Made by a program: the position numbers and the translations under genes. 64,000 bases of DNA, from positions 1 to 64,000 of the forward strand of contig NZ_JAHRID010000008.1 in the NCBI RefSeq assembly GCF_019100565.1, written 5' to 3'. A model generated the notes under the pieces. The model worked only from the letters and a program-made list of their open reading frames with translations. It was not told the DNA's origin and made no database searches. Each line of letters begins with the position of its first letter. Positions within the stretch are counted from its first letter, which is position 1. Below are positions 8,949-18,300 of the stretch, in pieces. This DNA is from Arsukibacterium indicum. Its GTDB lineage: Bacteria > Pseudomonadota > Gammaproteobacteria > Enterobacterales > Alteromonadaceae.

Positions 8949-10706
8949 ATGCAAAAACCAAAGCTTAAAATGCGCCTGGGCGATTTGCTGGTGCACGAAC
9001 ACATTATCACCGAGGCTCAGCTGGAGCAGGCGCTGGCACGGCAGAAAAGCAGTGGCCGTAAATTAGGCGCCACCCTGATAGAAATGCAGTTTTTGTCAGA
9101 GCAACAGTTACTGCAGTTCCTGGCGCAGCAGTTGCAGGTACCATTTCTGGATATTGCTCAGCGTAAAATCGACCCGAAAGCGGCGCAATTACTGGCTGAA
9201 GTGCATGCCCGCCGCTTCCGGGCGCTGGTTATCGAGGACATGGGTGATTCTGTATTACTGGGCATGAACGATCCGGCTGATTTGGCTGTGCTGGATCAAA
9301 TTGCTCCTTTACTGGCGCCGCGTGAAATTAAAATTGCCGTGGTGCGGGAAAGTCAGTTACTGGACGCTTTCGACTCTTTATACCGGCGCACCAAAGATAT
9401 TGAAACCTTTGCTACTCAGTTAAAACAGGAACACAGCGGCGATACCGAAGATGCGTTACTGGCAGAAGAAAGCCGGGAAGAAACAGACAACACAATCGCC
9501 AAATTGCTACGCTCTATTTTTGAAGATGCGGTGCAGGTCAAGGCTTCGGATATTCATATCGAGCCTGATGAAAAAGTACTGCGGATCAGGCAGCGGGTAG
9601 ATGGTATCTTGCAGGAAAGCACCCTGAATGAGGTCAGTATTGCTGCGGCATTGGTGCTGCGTTTAAAACTGATGGCCAGCCTGGATATCTCGGAAAAACG
9701 GCTGCCGCAGGACGGCCGGTTTCAGATTAACGTTAAACAGCATAAAATTGATATCCGGATGTCGACCATGCCGGTGCAATACGGCGAGTCTGTGGTAATG
9801 CGTTTGCTCGATCAATCTGCCGGCGTGCTGAAAATGGAAGACACCGGCATTCCCGGCCCCATGCTGGCAAGGCTGCGCCGCATTGTGCAAAGCCCGCATG
9901 GCATGATTCTGGTAACCGGCCCCACCGGCTCAGGTAAAACCACTACTCTGTATGGTTTGTTAAGTGAACTGAATCAGGCTGCCAGTAAAATAATCACGGT
10001 AGAAGATCCGGTAGAGTACCGGCTACCGCGGATTAATCAGGTACAGGTTAACCATAAAATTGGCCTGACGTTCAGTAATGTGCTGCGCACCACCTTACGG
10101 CAGGACCCCGACATTATAATGGTGGGGGAAATGCGCGATCAGGAAACTGCCGAAATGGGCCTGCGCGGCGCATTAACCGGCCACCTGGTGCTATCAACCC
10201 TGCACACCAATGATGCGGTATCCAGTACCCTGCGCTTAATTGACATGGGCGCCGCACCTTACCTCGTCGCCAGTGCGCTACGGGCTATTATTGCCCAGCG
10301 CCTGGTACGCCGGCTATGTGACTACTGTAAAAAACCGCATCAGCCTGACGAACTCGAGCAAACCTGGCTGCGCCATCATAAGGCAAACACTAACGCCAGC
10401 TACTGGCACGGTGCCGGTTGTCAGTCTTGTCATCATACCGGCTACAAAGGCCGGCTGGGTGTATTTGAACTACTGGTTATTAATAAACCGCTGGCTGACG
10501 CACTGCGCCGCTCAGATATTGAAGGTTTCAGTAATCTGGCCTACCACAGTGCAGACTTTGTCAGCCTGGGCAATATGGCGCTTGATTATGCCCAGCAAGG
10601 GGTAACAACCCTGGAAGAAGTGATCAGGGTATCTGAATATATGGAGACCGAACCACTGCCTGTTGAGCCGGCGGTAAATGCGTCTGACGCGGCAGAGGAA
10701 ACCTAA
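8949..10706 (+). CDS. mshE: MSHA pilus extension ATPase MshE with c-di-GMP-binding MshEN domain
   Basis: Hexameric GspE/PilB-type ATPase that powers pilus polymerisation. The N-terminal MshEN domain shows both 24-residue halves of the c-di-GMP motif, RLGDLLVHEHIITEAQLEQA at residues 9-28 and the related LGATLIEMQFLSEQQLLQFL at 39-58, known in Vibrio cholerae MshE to bind c-di-GMP. Walker A is GPTGSGKT at 324-331. The ASP and HIS boxes and a CDYC...CQSC zinc-binding quartet follow. Length of 585 residues is normal. The presence of this sensor means pilus output is likely set by c-di-GMP. Confidence 0.92.
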   Translation: MQKPKLKMRLGDLLVHEHIITEAQLEQALARQKSSGRKLGATLIEMQFLSEQQLLQFLAQQLQVPFLDIAQRKIDPKAAQLLAEVHARRFRALVIEDMGDSVLLGMNDPADLAVLDQIAPLLAPREIKIAVVRESQLLDAFDSLYRRTKDIETFATQLKQEHSGDTEDALLAEESREETDNTIAKLLRSIFEDAVQVKASDIHIEPDEKVLRIRQRVDGILQESTLNEVSIAAALVLRLKLMASLDISEKRLPQDGRFQINVKQHKIDIRMSTMPVQYGESVVMRLLDQSAGVLKMEDTGIPGPMLARLRRIVQSPHGMILVTGPTGSGKTTTLYGLLSELNQAASKIITVEDPVEYRLPRINQVQVNHKIGLTFSNVLRTTLRQDPDIIMVGEMRDQETAEMGLRGALTGHLVLSTLHTNDAVSSTLRLIDMGAAPYLVASALRAIIAQRLVRRLCDYCKKPHQPDELEQTWLRHHKANTNASYWHGAGCQSCHHTGYKGRLGVFELLVINKPLADALRRSDIEGFSNLAYHSADFVSLGNMALDYAQQGVTTLEEVIRVSEYMETEPLPVEPAVNASDAAEET

Positions 10707-10709
10707 ACT

Positions 10710-11930
10710 ATGGCCAGCTTTCAGTACAAAGCACGTGATGCCAGCGGCAATGCTGTCAGCGGCCAGCTCGAAGCCGGCAGTCAGGCTGCTGCTGCTGACA
10801 TTCTGAAACAACGGCGTTATATTCCGCTCAGTATCGAGGCTGTTGCAGCGCCAGCCAGCACGGTCAGCTTTGAACTGTGGCAGGCTAAAGTCAGTTTAAC
10901 CGAGCTGATTATCTTCTCGCGCCAGATGTACTCATTAATGAAGGCCGGTATCCCGATCATCCGGGCAATAAAAAGCCTGGCGGAAAGCACCAGCTCGCAG
11001 CGGTTACGCCAGGTGATGAACGACCTGGCTACGGAGCTTGAAAATGGCCGTAGTTTATCAGTGGCCATGGCTAACCATCCTAAGGTATTTAGCCGCTTAA
11101 TCGTCAGTCTGGTGCATGTGGGTGAAAACACCGGCCGGTTGGATGAAGCCTTTTTACAGTTAACCTTTTACTTTGAACAGGAACTGGAAACCCGCAAGCA
11201 AATTAAGCAGGCTACCCGCTATCCGATATTTGTATTAATTGCTCTGGTTATCGCCATGGTGGTGCTGAATATTTTTGTTATTCCGCAATTTGCCAATATG
11301 TTTGCCCGCTTTAACGCCGAACTGCCCTGGTCAACTCAGCTACTGCTGGCCAGCTCAGCATTTTTTATTAATTTCTGGCCATTATTACTGGTATTAACCC
11401 TGGCAGCGGTTATCGCGCTCAGTTTTTATTTACAAACCCCTGCCGGCCGGTTGCGCTGGGGCCGCTGGAAGCTTAAAGTGCCAATTATCGGCAGCATTAT
11501 AAACCGGGCCACGCTGGGGCGCTTTGCCCGCAGCTTCTCGATGATGCTAAAAGCCGGGGTGCCAATCACTACTGCACTTAGCCTGGTTGCCGAAGCGGTC
11601 GATAACGACTATCTTGGAGATAAGATCCGGGAAATGCGCCGCAGCATTGAACGGGGCGAGAGCCTGCTGCGGGTGGCACAGCAAAGCGGCATGTTTACTG
11701 ATCTGGTGTTACAGATGGTCTCAGTAGGTGAAGAAACCGGCCAGATGGATGAAATGCTGACCGAAGTGGCGGGTTTTTATGAACGCGAAGTGGCGTTTGA
11801 CTTAAAAAGCTTAACGGCGAAAATAGAACCAATATTAATTGTCATTGTTGCCGCAATGGTATTGTTGCTGGCATTAGGGATTTTCACCCCAATGTGGGAT
11901 ATGCTAAATGCCTATAAAGGTGGCCAGTAA
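10710..11930 (+). CDS. mshG: MSHA inner-membrane platform protein MshG (GspF/PilC-like)
   Basis: Polytopic inner-membrane platform protein with two GspF repeats of about 120 residues (SRQMYSLMKAGIPI near residue 70 and ARSFSMMLKAGVPI near 272), three transmembrane helices and a cytoplasmic N-terminus. It couples MshE to pilin extraction from the membrane. Its 406-residue length matches GspF/PilC proteins. It starts 3 bp after mshE. In Vibrio and Shewanella a small mshF gene follows; here a 71-bp gap leads straight to the first pilin. Confidence 0.92.
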   Translation: MASFQYKARDASGNAVSGQLEAGSQAAAADILKQRRYIPLSIEAVAAPASTVSFELWQAKVSLTELIIFSRQMYSLMKAGIPIIRAIKSLAESTSSQRLRQVMNDLATELENGRSLSVAMANHPKVFSRLIVSLVHVGENTGRLDEAFLQLTFYFEQELETRKQIKQATRYPIFVLIALVIAMVVLNIFVIPQFANMFARFNAELPWSTQLLLASSAFFINFWPLLLVLTLAAVIALSFYLQTPAGRLRWGRWKLKVPIIGSIINRATLGRFARSFSMMLKAGVPITTALSLVAEAVDNDYLGDKIREMRRSIERGESLLRVAQQSGMFTDLVLQMVSVGEETGQMDEMLTEVAGFYEREVAFDLKSLTAKIEPILIVIVAAMVLLLALGIFTPMWDMLNAYKGGQ

Positions 11931-12001
11931 TTGACACAAAATAAGCTGATAACAATAAATAACGATATACTCAATTTAACAAGTGCCTGGGAGCAACCAA
12001 T
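11931..12001 (+). promoter_or_regulatory. Possible pilin promoter/leader between mshG and the first pilin gene
   Basis: This is the longest gap inside the pilus locus, where major pilins usually have their own strong promoter. It contains TTGACA at 11931-11936 and, separately, TATACT at 11966-11971, but the two are 29 bp apart, so they do not form one standard sigma-70 promoter. TGGGAG at 11988-11993 is a good ribosome binding site for the pilin at 12002. The promoter is inferred from context only. Confidence 0.3.
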
Positions 12002-12535
12002 ATGAAAAAACAAAATGGCTTTACGTTAATCGAACTAGTGATAGTAATTATTATTCTTGGCCTGCTGGCTGCAGTAGCTTTACCACGCTTTATTGATGTG
12101 ACAGAAGAGGCTGAAAATGTGTCGATTGAAGCGGTAGCCGGCGGCTTTGCTTCAGGAGTTGGATTAACCCGGGCTCAATGGGAAGTGTCAGGTCGTCCGG
12201 CCGGCAGTGTAAATTATGACGGTGTTACTGTACTGGTCGATACAAACGGTTATCCCGCTGGCGGCGGCACAGCGACTGCGATGACAGCACCACAATGCTT
12301 AACTGTGTTAGATAGCATTCTGCAAAGCCCGCCACGCGCAACGGCTTCAACAACAGTAACGGATATTCAGGATGCCCGTTTATTTGTCCGGGTTAACACG
12401 ACGCCTGCTAATCATGAGTGTGAATATTACCAGACAGCAGGACTAACAACCGCACCTACCGACTTTACTGGTCGTAATGGCTTTAGCTATACACCAGCAA
12501 CCGGCCGTGTAATTACTTTTACTAATAAAAACTAG
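12002..12535 (+). CDS. mshB: MSHA-type pilin MshB
   Basis: Type IVa pilin with a very short leader (MKKQNG) and the prepilin peptidase site G/FTLIEL, followed by the hydrophobic polymerisation helix with Glu5. A C-terminal pair of cysteines (about residues 99 and 139) could close a disulfide D-loop. It is called MshB by position before the second pilin and by its 177-residue length; MshA and MshB are homologous, so the labels could be exchanged. TGGGAG lies 8 nt before the start. Confidence 0.75.
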   Translation: MKKQNGFTLIELVIVIIILGLLAAVALPRFIDVTEEAENVSIEAVAGGFASGVGLTRAQWEVSGRPAGSVNYDGVTVLVDTNGYPAGGGTATAMTAPQCLTVLDSILQSPPRATASTTVTDIQDARLFVRVNTTPANHECEYYQTAGLTTAPTDFTGRNGFSYTPATGRVITFTNKN

Positions 12536-12550
12536 TTGAGGAATCATTTA

Positions 12551-13048
12551 ATGAAACGTAGTCAAGCAGGTTTTACATTAATTGAACTAATTATCGTCAT
12601 CGTGATTCTGGGTATTCTGGCCGTTACCGCGGCACCTAAGTTTTTAGATTTTGGTGGCGATGCCCGTCGTTCAACGTTAACTGGTGTGAAAGGCGCGTTA
12701 GAGTCTGCAGGCTCGTTAGTTTATGGTAAGGCAATTATCGCTGGCAAACATAATGAACCTACTGAGTCGCTGACCGATCCTGCAATTAATATTGTCTATG
12801 GTTACCCAGCAGCGACTCCTATTGCAATCAGAGCAGCTGCAGAACTGGCTGCTGACGAGTGGGATGTAGTTGTTAGTACAGGTGATGATGCTCCAGGTTT
12901 TGGCGCCGTGGGTACCAGTAGTGTTGTTATCTCGGCAGCAAACTCTACCCTTGGGACTACTGAAGCAACAGCATGCCATGCGGTTTACGTAGCATCAACA
13001 GGTCCAGCAGTAAAACCTGTAATTACAGTGTACGGCAACGGCTGCTAA
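12551..13048 (+). CDS. mshA: MSHA major pilin MshA
   Basis: Major pilin candidate. A leader of 8 residues (MKRSQAG) precedes the cleavage site G/FTLIELIIV. Two cysteines near the C-terminus (ATACHAV and the terminal YGNGC) would form the conserved disulfide loop. ATG 12551 is chosen, with GAGGAA 7 nt upstream; the in-frame TTG at 12536 would put an extra five residues on the leader. The protein has about 165 residues. It lies 15 bp after mshB and 16 bp before mshC, so the genes are cotranscribed. Confidence 0.8.
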   Translation: MKRSQAGFTLIELIIVIVILGILAVTAAPKFLDFGGDARRSTLTGVKGALESAGSLVYGKAIIAGKHNEPTESLTDPAINIVYGYPAATPIAIRAAAELAADEWDVVVSTGDDAPGFGAVGTSSVVISAANSTLGTTEATACHAVYVASTGPAVKPVITVYGNGC

Positions 13049-13064
13049 TAGCAGAACAGTTGTA

Positions 13065-13538
13065 ATGAACAGAACCCAGCACTACCGCGGCTTTACCTTA
13101 GTAGAGCTTATTGTAGTGCTGGTAATAATAGGCGTGTTAGCAGTATCCCTGCTACCACGCTTTTTTGATGGCAGTGGTACTAACGAATACCTGTACCGCG
13201 ACCAGGCTTTCAGCCTTATTCAGCGCCAGCAAATGCAGGCCATGCAATGCACCAACTGTCCTCCGGTTGGTTTTCGGGTGGGCAGTTTCAGTATTAACCC
13301 AGCCGGGGTTAATGCCTGCGACAATACCGCTACTCAATTATGTATCAGCGAACGGGACCGCAGCAGCATCCGGCTGGTGCCTGGTGCCTTTAATAACGAC
13401 CTTTTTTTCAACAATCTGGGGCAGCCAATAAATGGAGCCGGCTTACGTCGTTGCAATAGTGCCTGCCGGGTTAATGTCCAGGGCAGTGTTAATCTGGCTA
13501 TTTGTATAGAGTACGAAGGGTATATTCACCGATGTTAG
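13065..13538 (+). CDS. mshC: MSHA minor pilin MshC
   Basis: Minor pilin with leader MNRTQHYRG and processing site G/FTLVELIVV, then about 145 residues with seven or eight cysteines (CTNC, C..C, CNSAC and CIEY), suggesting several disulfides. Minor pilins prime assembly at the pilus tip. The 3' end overlaps mshD by 7 bp when mshD starts at 13532. Confidence 0.8.
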   Translation: MNRTQHYRGFTLVELIVVLVIIGVLAVSLLPRFFDGSGTNEYLYRDQAFSLIQRQQMQAMQCTNCPPVGFRVGSFSINPAGVNACDNTATQLCISERDRSSIRLVPGAFNNDLFFNNLGQPINGAGLRRCNSACRVNVQGSVNLAICIEYEGYIHRC

Positions 13539-14113
13539 CCTCAGCTGTGTTAATCCGCCGGCAACGGGGGGTAAGTCTGATTGAGCTGATTGTCGGCATT
13601 GTGGTGCTGGCAATAGCCCTTAGTTTAGTGACTGCCGTGCTGGGGCCGTTATATATTAAAAGTACTGATCCCTGGCATCAGGTGCGGGCGACAGAGCTCG
13701 GTCAGAGTATGCTTAATGATATTATGGCGCGCTCTTTTGACCAGCAAAGCCCGCGCAGTGGCAGCATGCTGCGCTGTGGCGAGAGCGGTGCGCCGGCCTG
13801 CACTGTACAAAATGGTGATGGCAGCTGGCCGGCCGATGCCGGTGAAAGCGCTGCTGATAACCGGCTACGCTTTAACGATGTCGATGATTTTAATAACTTT
13901 ACCGTTGATGGTTCGGTATTAACCAATATTCTGGCGGAAGATCTGGCTGACGTTTATCGCAATTACCAGCTGCGGGTTAGTGTAAGCTATGCCGCGGCCG
14001 GAGAAATAGGCGGCATCAGCCTGGCTGCTGATCAGGTTAAGGTCATTACCGTAACTGTGCGCACGCCAACCGGCAGTGAGATACAGTTCAGCGCGTATAA
14101 GGGGAACTGGTAA
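13532..14113 (+). CDS. mshD: MSHA minor pilin MshD
   Basis: Minor pilin of about 193 residues. The leader ends in RRQRG and the cleavage site is G/VSLIELIV. ATG 13532 overlaps the mshC stop and has GAAGGG about 11 nt upstream; an in-frame TTG at 13502 would extend the leader by ten residues. The stop codon shares one base with the mshO start, so the two are coupled. Confidence 0.8.
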   Translation: MLASAVLIRRQRGVSLIELIVGIVVLAIALSLVTAVLGPLYIKSTDPWHQVRATELGQSMLNDIMARSFDQQSPRSGSMLRCGESGAPACTVQNGDGSWPADAGESAADNRLRFNDVDDFNNFTVDGSVLTNILAEDLADVYRNYQLRVSVSYAAAGEIGGISLAADQVKVITVTVRTPTGSEIQFSAYKGNW

Positions 14114-14922
14114 TGCCATATCCTCAATTACACCAGCAGCGCGGTTTTACCCTGATAGAGCTGACGCTTGTTATCGTACTGTTGTCGGTGCTGGCGCTTG
14201 GGGTTAGCAGCTACATTGGCCTGGGGGCAACCATGTATAGCGACGCCACGGAGCGCGAGCAGGTACTTAACCAAAGCCGCTTTGTGGCCGAGCGTTTGCA
14301 GCGTGAATTGCGAAATGCCGCCCCCAATAGCATCCGCAGCAGTGACGCTGCCTTACTGCGCTGTATTGAGTTTGCGCCTATTGTCGCCAGTGGCGTATAT
14401 TTAAAAGCGCCGGTTGCCCCAGCCGCTGACAGTGAGTTGCAGCTGGCCATGCTTAACTGGCAGGGCAGCTATCTGAACCTGCCGTTTACCATTTACCCAC
14501 GAGAACTGGCCGATATTTATGGGGCAACAGGCAGTACCATCTTGCTAAGCGGCAGCGAAACAGACGATGGCGATGGCAACAACGCCACCCGAACAGTGCA
14601 GCTTAGCAGCAGCCACAGCTTTCCGTTAGACTCTCCTGAAAGGCGGTTTTATCTGCTGGCAGCCAGCCCGGTAAGTTACTGCTTTAACGGCGTTGATGGC
14701 AGTATTCGCCGGTACAGCAATTACAGCTACAATGCTGCTCAGCAATTGCCGCCTGCCGGCGCTGCAGTGTTAATGGCCAGCGATGTGCAGCAGGTCCGCT
14801 TTGCCATAAATGATGCGGTATTAACGCGCAATAGTGTGGTCAATATGCTGCTGCAGTTCGGTCAGAGCCCGGCCAGTGATATGTTTTTTAACTATGAGGT
14901 GCATATTCCTAATGTCCCTTAA
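14113..14922 (+). CDS. mshO: MSHA minor pilin MshO
   Basis: Minor pilin of GspJ/PilW type, 269 residues. The prepilin signal is MPYPQLHQQRG followed by FTLIELTLV. The downstream part includes SRFVAERLQRELRNA, common in GspJ/PilW proteins. It belongs to the tip-priming set MshCDOP. It overlaps mshD by 1 bp and mshP by 11 bp. Confidence 0.8.
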   Translation: MPYPQLHQQRGFTLIELTLVIVLLSVLALGVSSYIGLGATMYSDATEREQVLNQSRFVAERLQRELRNAAPNSIRSSDAALLRCIEFAPIVASGVYLKAPVAPAADSELQLAMLNWQGSYLNLPFTIYPRELADIYGATGSTILLSGSETDDGDGNNATRTVQLSSSHSFPLDSPERRFYLLAASPVSYCFNGVDGSIRRYSNYSYNAAQQLPPAGAAVLMASDVQQVRFAINDAVLTRNSVVNMLLQFGQSPASDMFFNYEVHIPNVP

Positions 14923-15328
14923 GCCGGCAGTGTGTAAACGTTATCAGCAAGGCAGCGCATTAGTGGTTGCAGTGTTTATTATTGTGGTAATGCTGGCTAT
15001 AGTTTTAGCATTGTCGCGTATTTTGCTAAGCAGCAGTGACAGTGTCGTGTACGAAGTGCAGGGCAGTCGCGCTTTGTTTGCTGCCCAAAGCGGTATGGAG
15101 CTGGCCTTAACTGAACTGTTTCCGCGCAGTGGCGCCAGTAACTGCAGCAGCTGGACTTTTAATTTCAGTACCGCCGGCCTGACCGGCTGTCAGGCGCAGG
15201 TGCAATGTACAGCGCAGGCCATTGCCAGCGAGCAGCTTAATCAGTTGTACCTGCTGCAAAGCACCGCCAGCTGCAATGCGAATGAATTTATTACCAGTCG
15301 CAGTATTGAACTGGAGGTGCGGCAATGA
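14912..15328 (+). CDS. mshP: MSHA biogenesis protein MshP (PilX-like)
   Basis: PilX/GspK-like minor component of 138 residues. The N-terminus (KRYQQGSALVVAVFIIVV) is a PilX-type signal with Gly before Ser, followed by a long hydrophobic helix and four cysteines later on. The frame is open from 14834, but ATG 14912, overlapping the mshO stop, places the signal correctly; the upstream extension would read through mshO in another frame. It overlaps mshQ as ATGA. Confidence 0.8.
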   Translation: MSLKPAVCKRYQQGSALVVAVFIIVVMLAIVLALSRILLSSSDSVVYEVQGSRALFAAQSGMELALTELFPRSGASNCSSWTFNFSTAGLTGCQAQVQCTAQAIASEQLNQLYLLQSTASCNANEFITSRSIELEVRQ

Positions 15329-18300
15329 AGTGGGTTCTGACCAGTATTTTACTTCTGCTAAGCAGTCAGGCACTGGCAATTAATTGTGAGGACATCTGGA
15401 CCGAAGCGGTAAGAGTTAACAGCGCCACACCGGCAACGATTAATTTGCCAGCGGCACTCAATCCCGCCTTTCCTGAAGAACTGGAACCGATAGATTATTA
15501 TTATTCTGGCACTTTTTCGAGTGGACCAGCCCGGGTCGCCAATTCAGCTAATCCAACGGCAAGACTTTTTATAGATGGCAGTCTGACAATCGAGTCGGGC
15601 TCCAGATTCAACAGCAGTAATCCGGCCGAAAACTTTATATTGATTGTTACCGGTAGTCTTGTGATAAGAGATAACGTTCAGATAAATGGTTTTATTCTTG
15701 CGGGTGGTGCGGTAACCATTGGTGCAGATACCATTATTAATGGCGCGGTAACCGCCAAAGGTTCAGTGTCGAATGCCGGGCTGGTCAATTTCCAACCCGA
15801 AGCAATTCCATCACTGATTGGCGGCGTAGTATGTGATTCAGTACTGCCACCTGCAGTATTGCGGGCTCATTACCCGCTGGACCAATGTTTTGATGAAAGC
15901 AGTAGTATATTGTCAGATCTGACAGGTACTTATCCTGCATCAGGCTTAAATCTGGCCCGGGCGACTGGTTTAGTTAATCAGGCCGTGCGCTTTAACGGTA
16001 ATACCAACAGCCGGGCCGAGCTGCCTGCCGCTTTGCTGAACGGGTTGGAAAACTTTTCTGTTTCGGTATGGATTTATCCGGAAGCATCAACCGGTTTCCG
16101 GGAGATTATTTCAGGGTCAAATACCACTATTAACAACGAATTTGAACTTTATCTTACCCCGGAAAATACCATCCGTACTGGTATTAAGGGGTCTTACCAC
16201 AGCTTCACAGCCAGCCCACCTACGATAGCGCTTAACAGCTGGCAGCATGTGGTATTTAGCCGCAGTGGTGACGAGGTATGCCTTTATCTGAATGCAGCTT
16301 TGGTTGGATGTACAACAGCCCAGAGTGGCAACATGGACATCAGCCGGCTGGCGCTTGGTGTGTGGTGGCAGGCTGCTAACAGTTTTGCCGATCCGTTTAC
16401 CGGCCGGATGGACGAAGTGTTGATCTACCGCAATAAGTTAACCGGTAGTGAAATCAGCCGGATTTATACCTCGCAACGGGACGGATTTAATTACGACGGT
16501 AGCAGCAGAGCTGACAGTTGTCTGTCATGCCTGGCTGACGATTTTTCAGCTGCTGCGCTAAGTGACACCTGGGTAACGGCCCGCAGTAACGGTAGTTTTA
16601 CCCCGCAGATAGTCAACGGCCGGCTGCGGATGACCCAGGCCGTAACTAATCAGGCAACATCGGCAACCTATCAGCGGCTATATCCGGCTGCAGATAATCT
16701 GGTTGTTATTGAATTCGACTACTGGGCTTATGGCGGCAGCGGCGCCGATGGTTTGGCCGTAGTATTATCTGACGCCACAGTAACACCGCAACCCGGCAGT
16801 TTTGGTGGTCCGCTTGGCTACGGTTATAAGCCCGGTATTCCGGGTTTTGCCGGCGGCTGGCTGGGTTTTGGTCTGGATGAATTTGGCAACTTCTCCAATG
16901 AGGGCGGTGCTGCCAGTAAGGGGCGGCGCCAGCAAAGCGTGGTGGTAAGGGGCTCTGGTGAAGGAACCACAGGTTACCGCTATCTTAAGGGTACCTGCAA
17001 TGATGGCGCTACAAACCCGGCGGGTGGCTGCCTTACCCCGCGGGTGGATGGCAATGCGGCCAGCCCGCATCGGTACCGCTTTACCATAGATTCCAGAGCG
17101 CCCGGCACTACCATGGTATCAGTAGAGCGCGACCATGGTACCGGCTACATTACGCTGATTGCGCCTTTTGATGCCCGCAGCCAGCCGGGACAAGCTGCCA
17201 CACCAGAGAATTTCTTTTTATCGCTGACCGGTTCAACCGGCGGCTCAACCAACATTCATGAGCTGGACAATATCAGTATCTGCGCCCTGCGCTCATCGCC
17301 GGTTGGCCAGCAGATTGACCACTTTGAATTTGACTACAGCGGCCAGGCGCTTACCTGCAAGCCGGAAAGGTTAACAGTGCGCGCCTGTGCCAATGCCAGT
17401 TGTAACCAGTTGGTGACCACGCCGGTGCGGGCCACGTTAAGCCCGGCTTCTGTCACTAACGGTGCCTGGGTTGGCGGCAATATCCTTAATTTCAGTGGTG
17501 GCACCACTACCGTAGATTTACGCCGGAATGTTGCCGGTAGTACCCTGATTGGTGTCAGCGGCTCAGTGCCAGCCACCCGGCCACTAAGCCAGACGTTATG
17601 CCGGGCCGGCGCCGGCCCGCTGACAACTGCGGCCTGTAATATCAATTTTGCCAGCGCCGGCCTGGTATTTAACATTCCTGATGGCGTTGCTAATCAGCCT
17701 GCAACCAATATTAAAGTATCAGCAGTGAGACAAAGTGACGTAACCCAGCAGTGTGCGCCGCAATTTTCCAATGTCAGCCGTAATATCCGGTTCTGGAGCA
17801 GCTATATTGACCCGGGACCAACTGCCCGGCCAGCATCCTTACCGTTGCAGGTTAATGGCAGTAACGTTGCGCTGGCAGAAGGCAGCGCTACCCCGTTATT
17901 ACTGAATTTTGACAGCAACGGTGAAGCACTGATAAGTGTTAATTATGCCGATGCCGGCCAGGTGCAGCTTAATGCCCGCTATACCGGCAGTGCTGCCAAT
18001 GAAGACGCTGGTCTGGTAATGAATGGGGCCGATCCCTTTGTCCGGCGTCCGGCTGGTTTGTGCATCCGCAATGACGGCCATTGTTCTGCCGCAGATGCCA
18101 GTTGCCCGGTATTTAAACGCGCTGCTGAGCCCTTTTCGCTAACGATCAGTGCCCACGCCTGGCAGGGCGGAAGTAGCAATATCTGTAGCAACCCGGTAAC
18201 CCCGAATTTTCAGCATAACAATGTCAGCCTTAGCCACAGTCTGGTGGCACCTGCTGGCGTACCAGGCAGCACTGGCTTGCTGAGTTATTCGCATCAACGT

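Noticed and set aside
11931-11936. TTGACA taken as -35 of the pilin promoter
   Set aside because: No -10 at 15-19 bp downstream; the best TATACT is 29 bp away, so I list the region only as a possible promoter.
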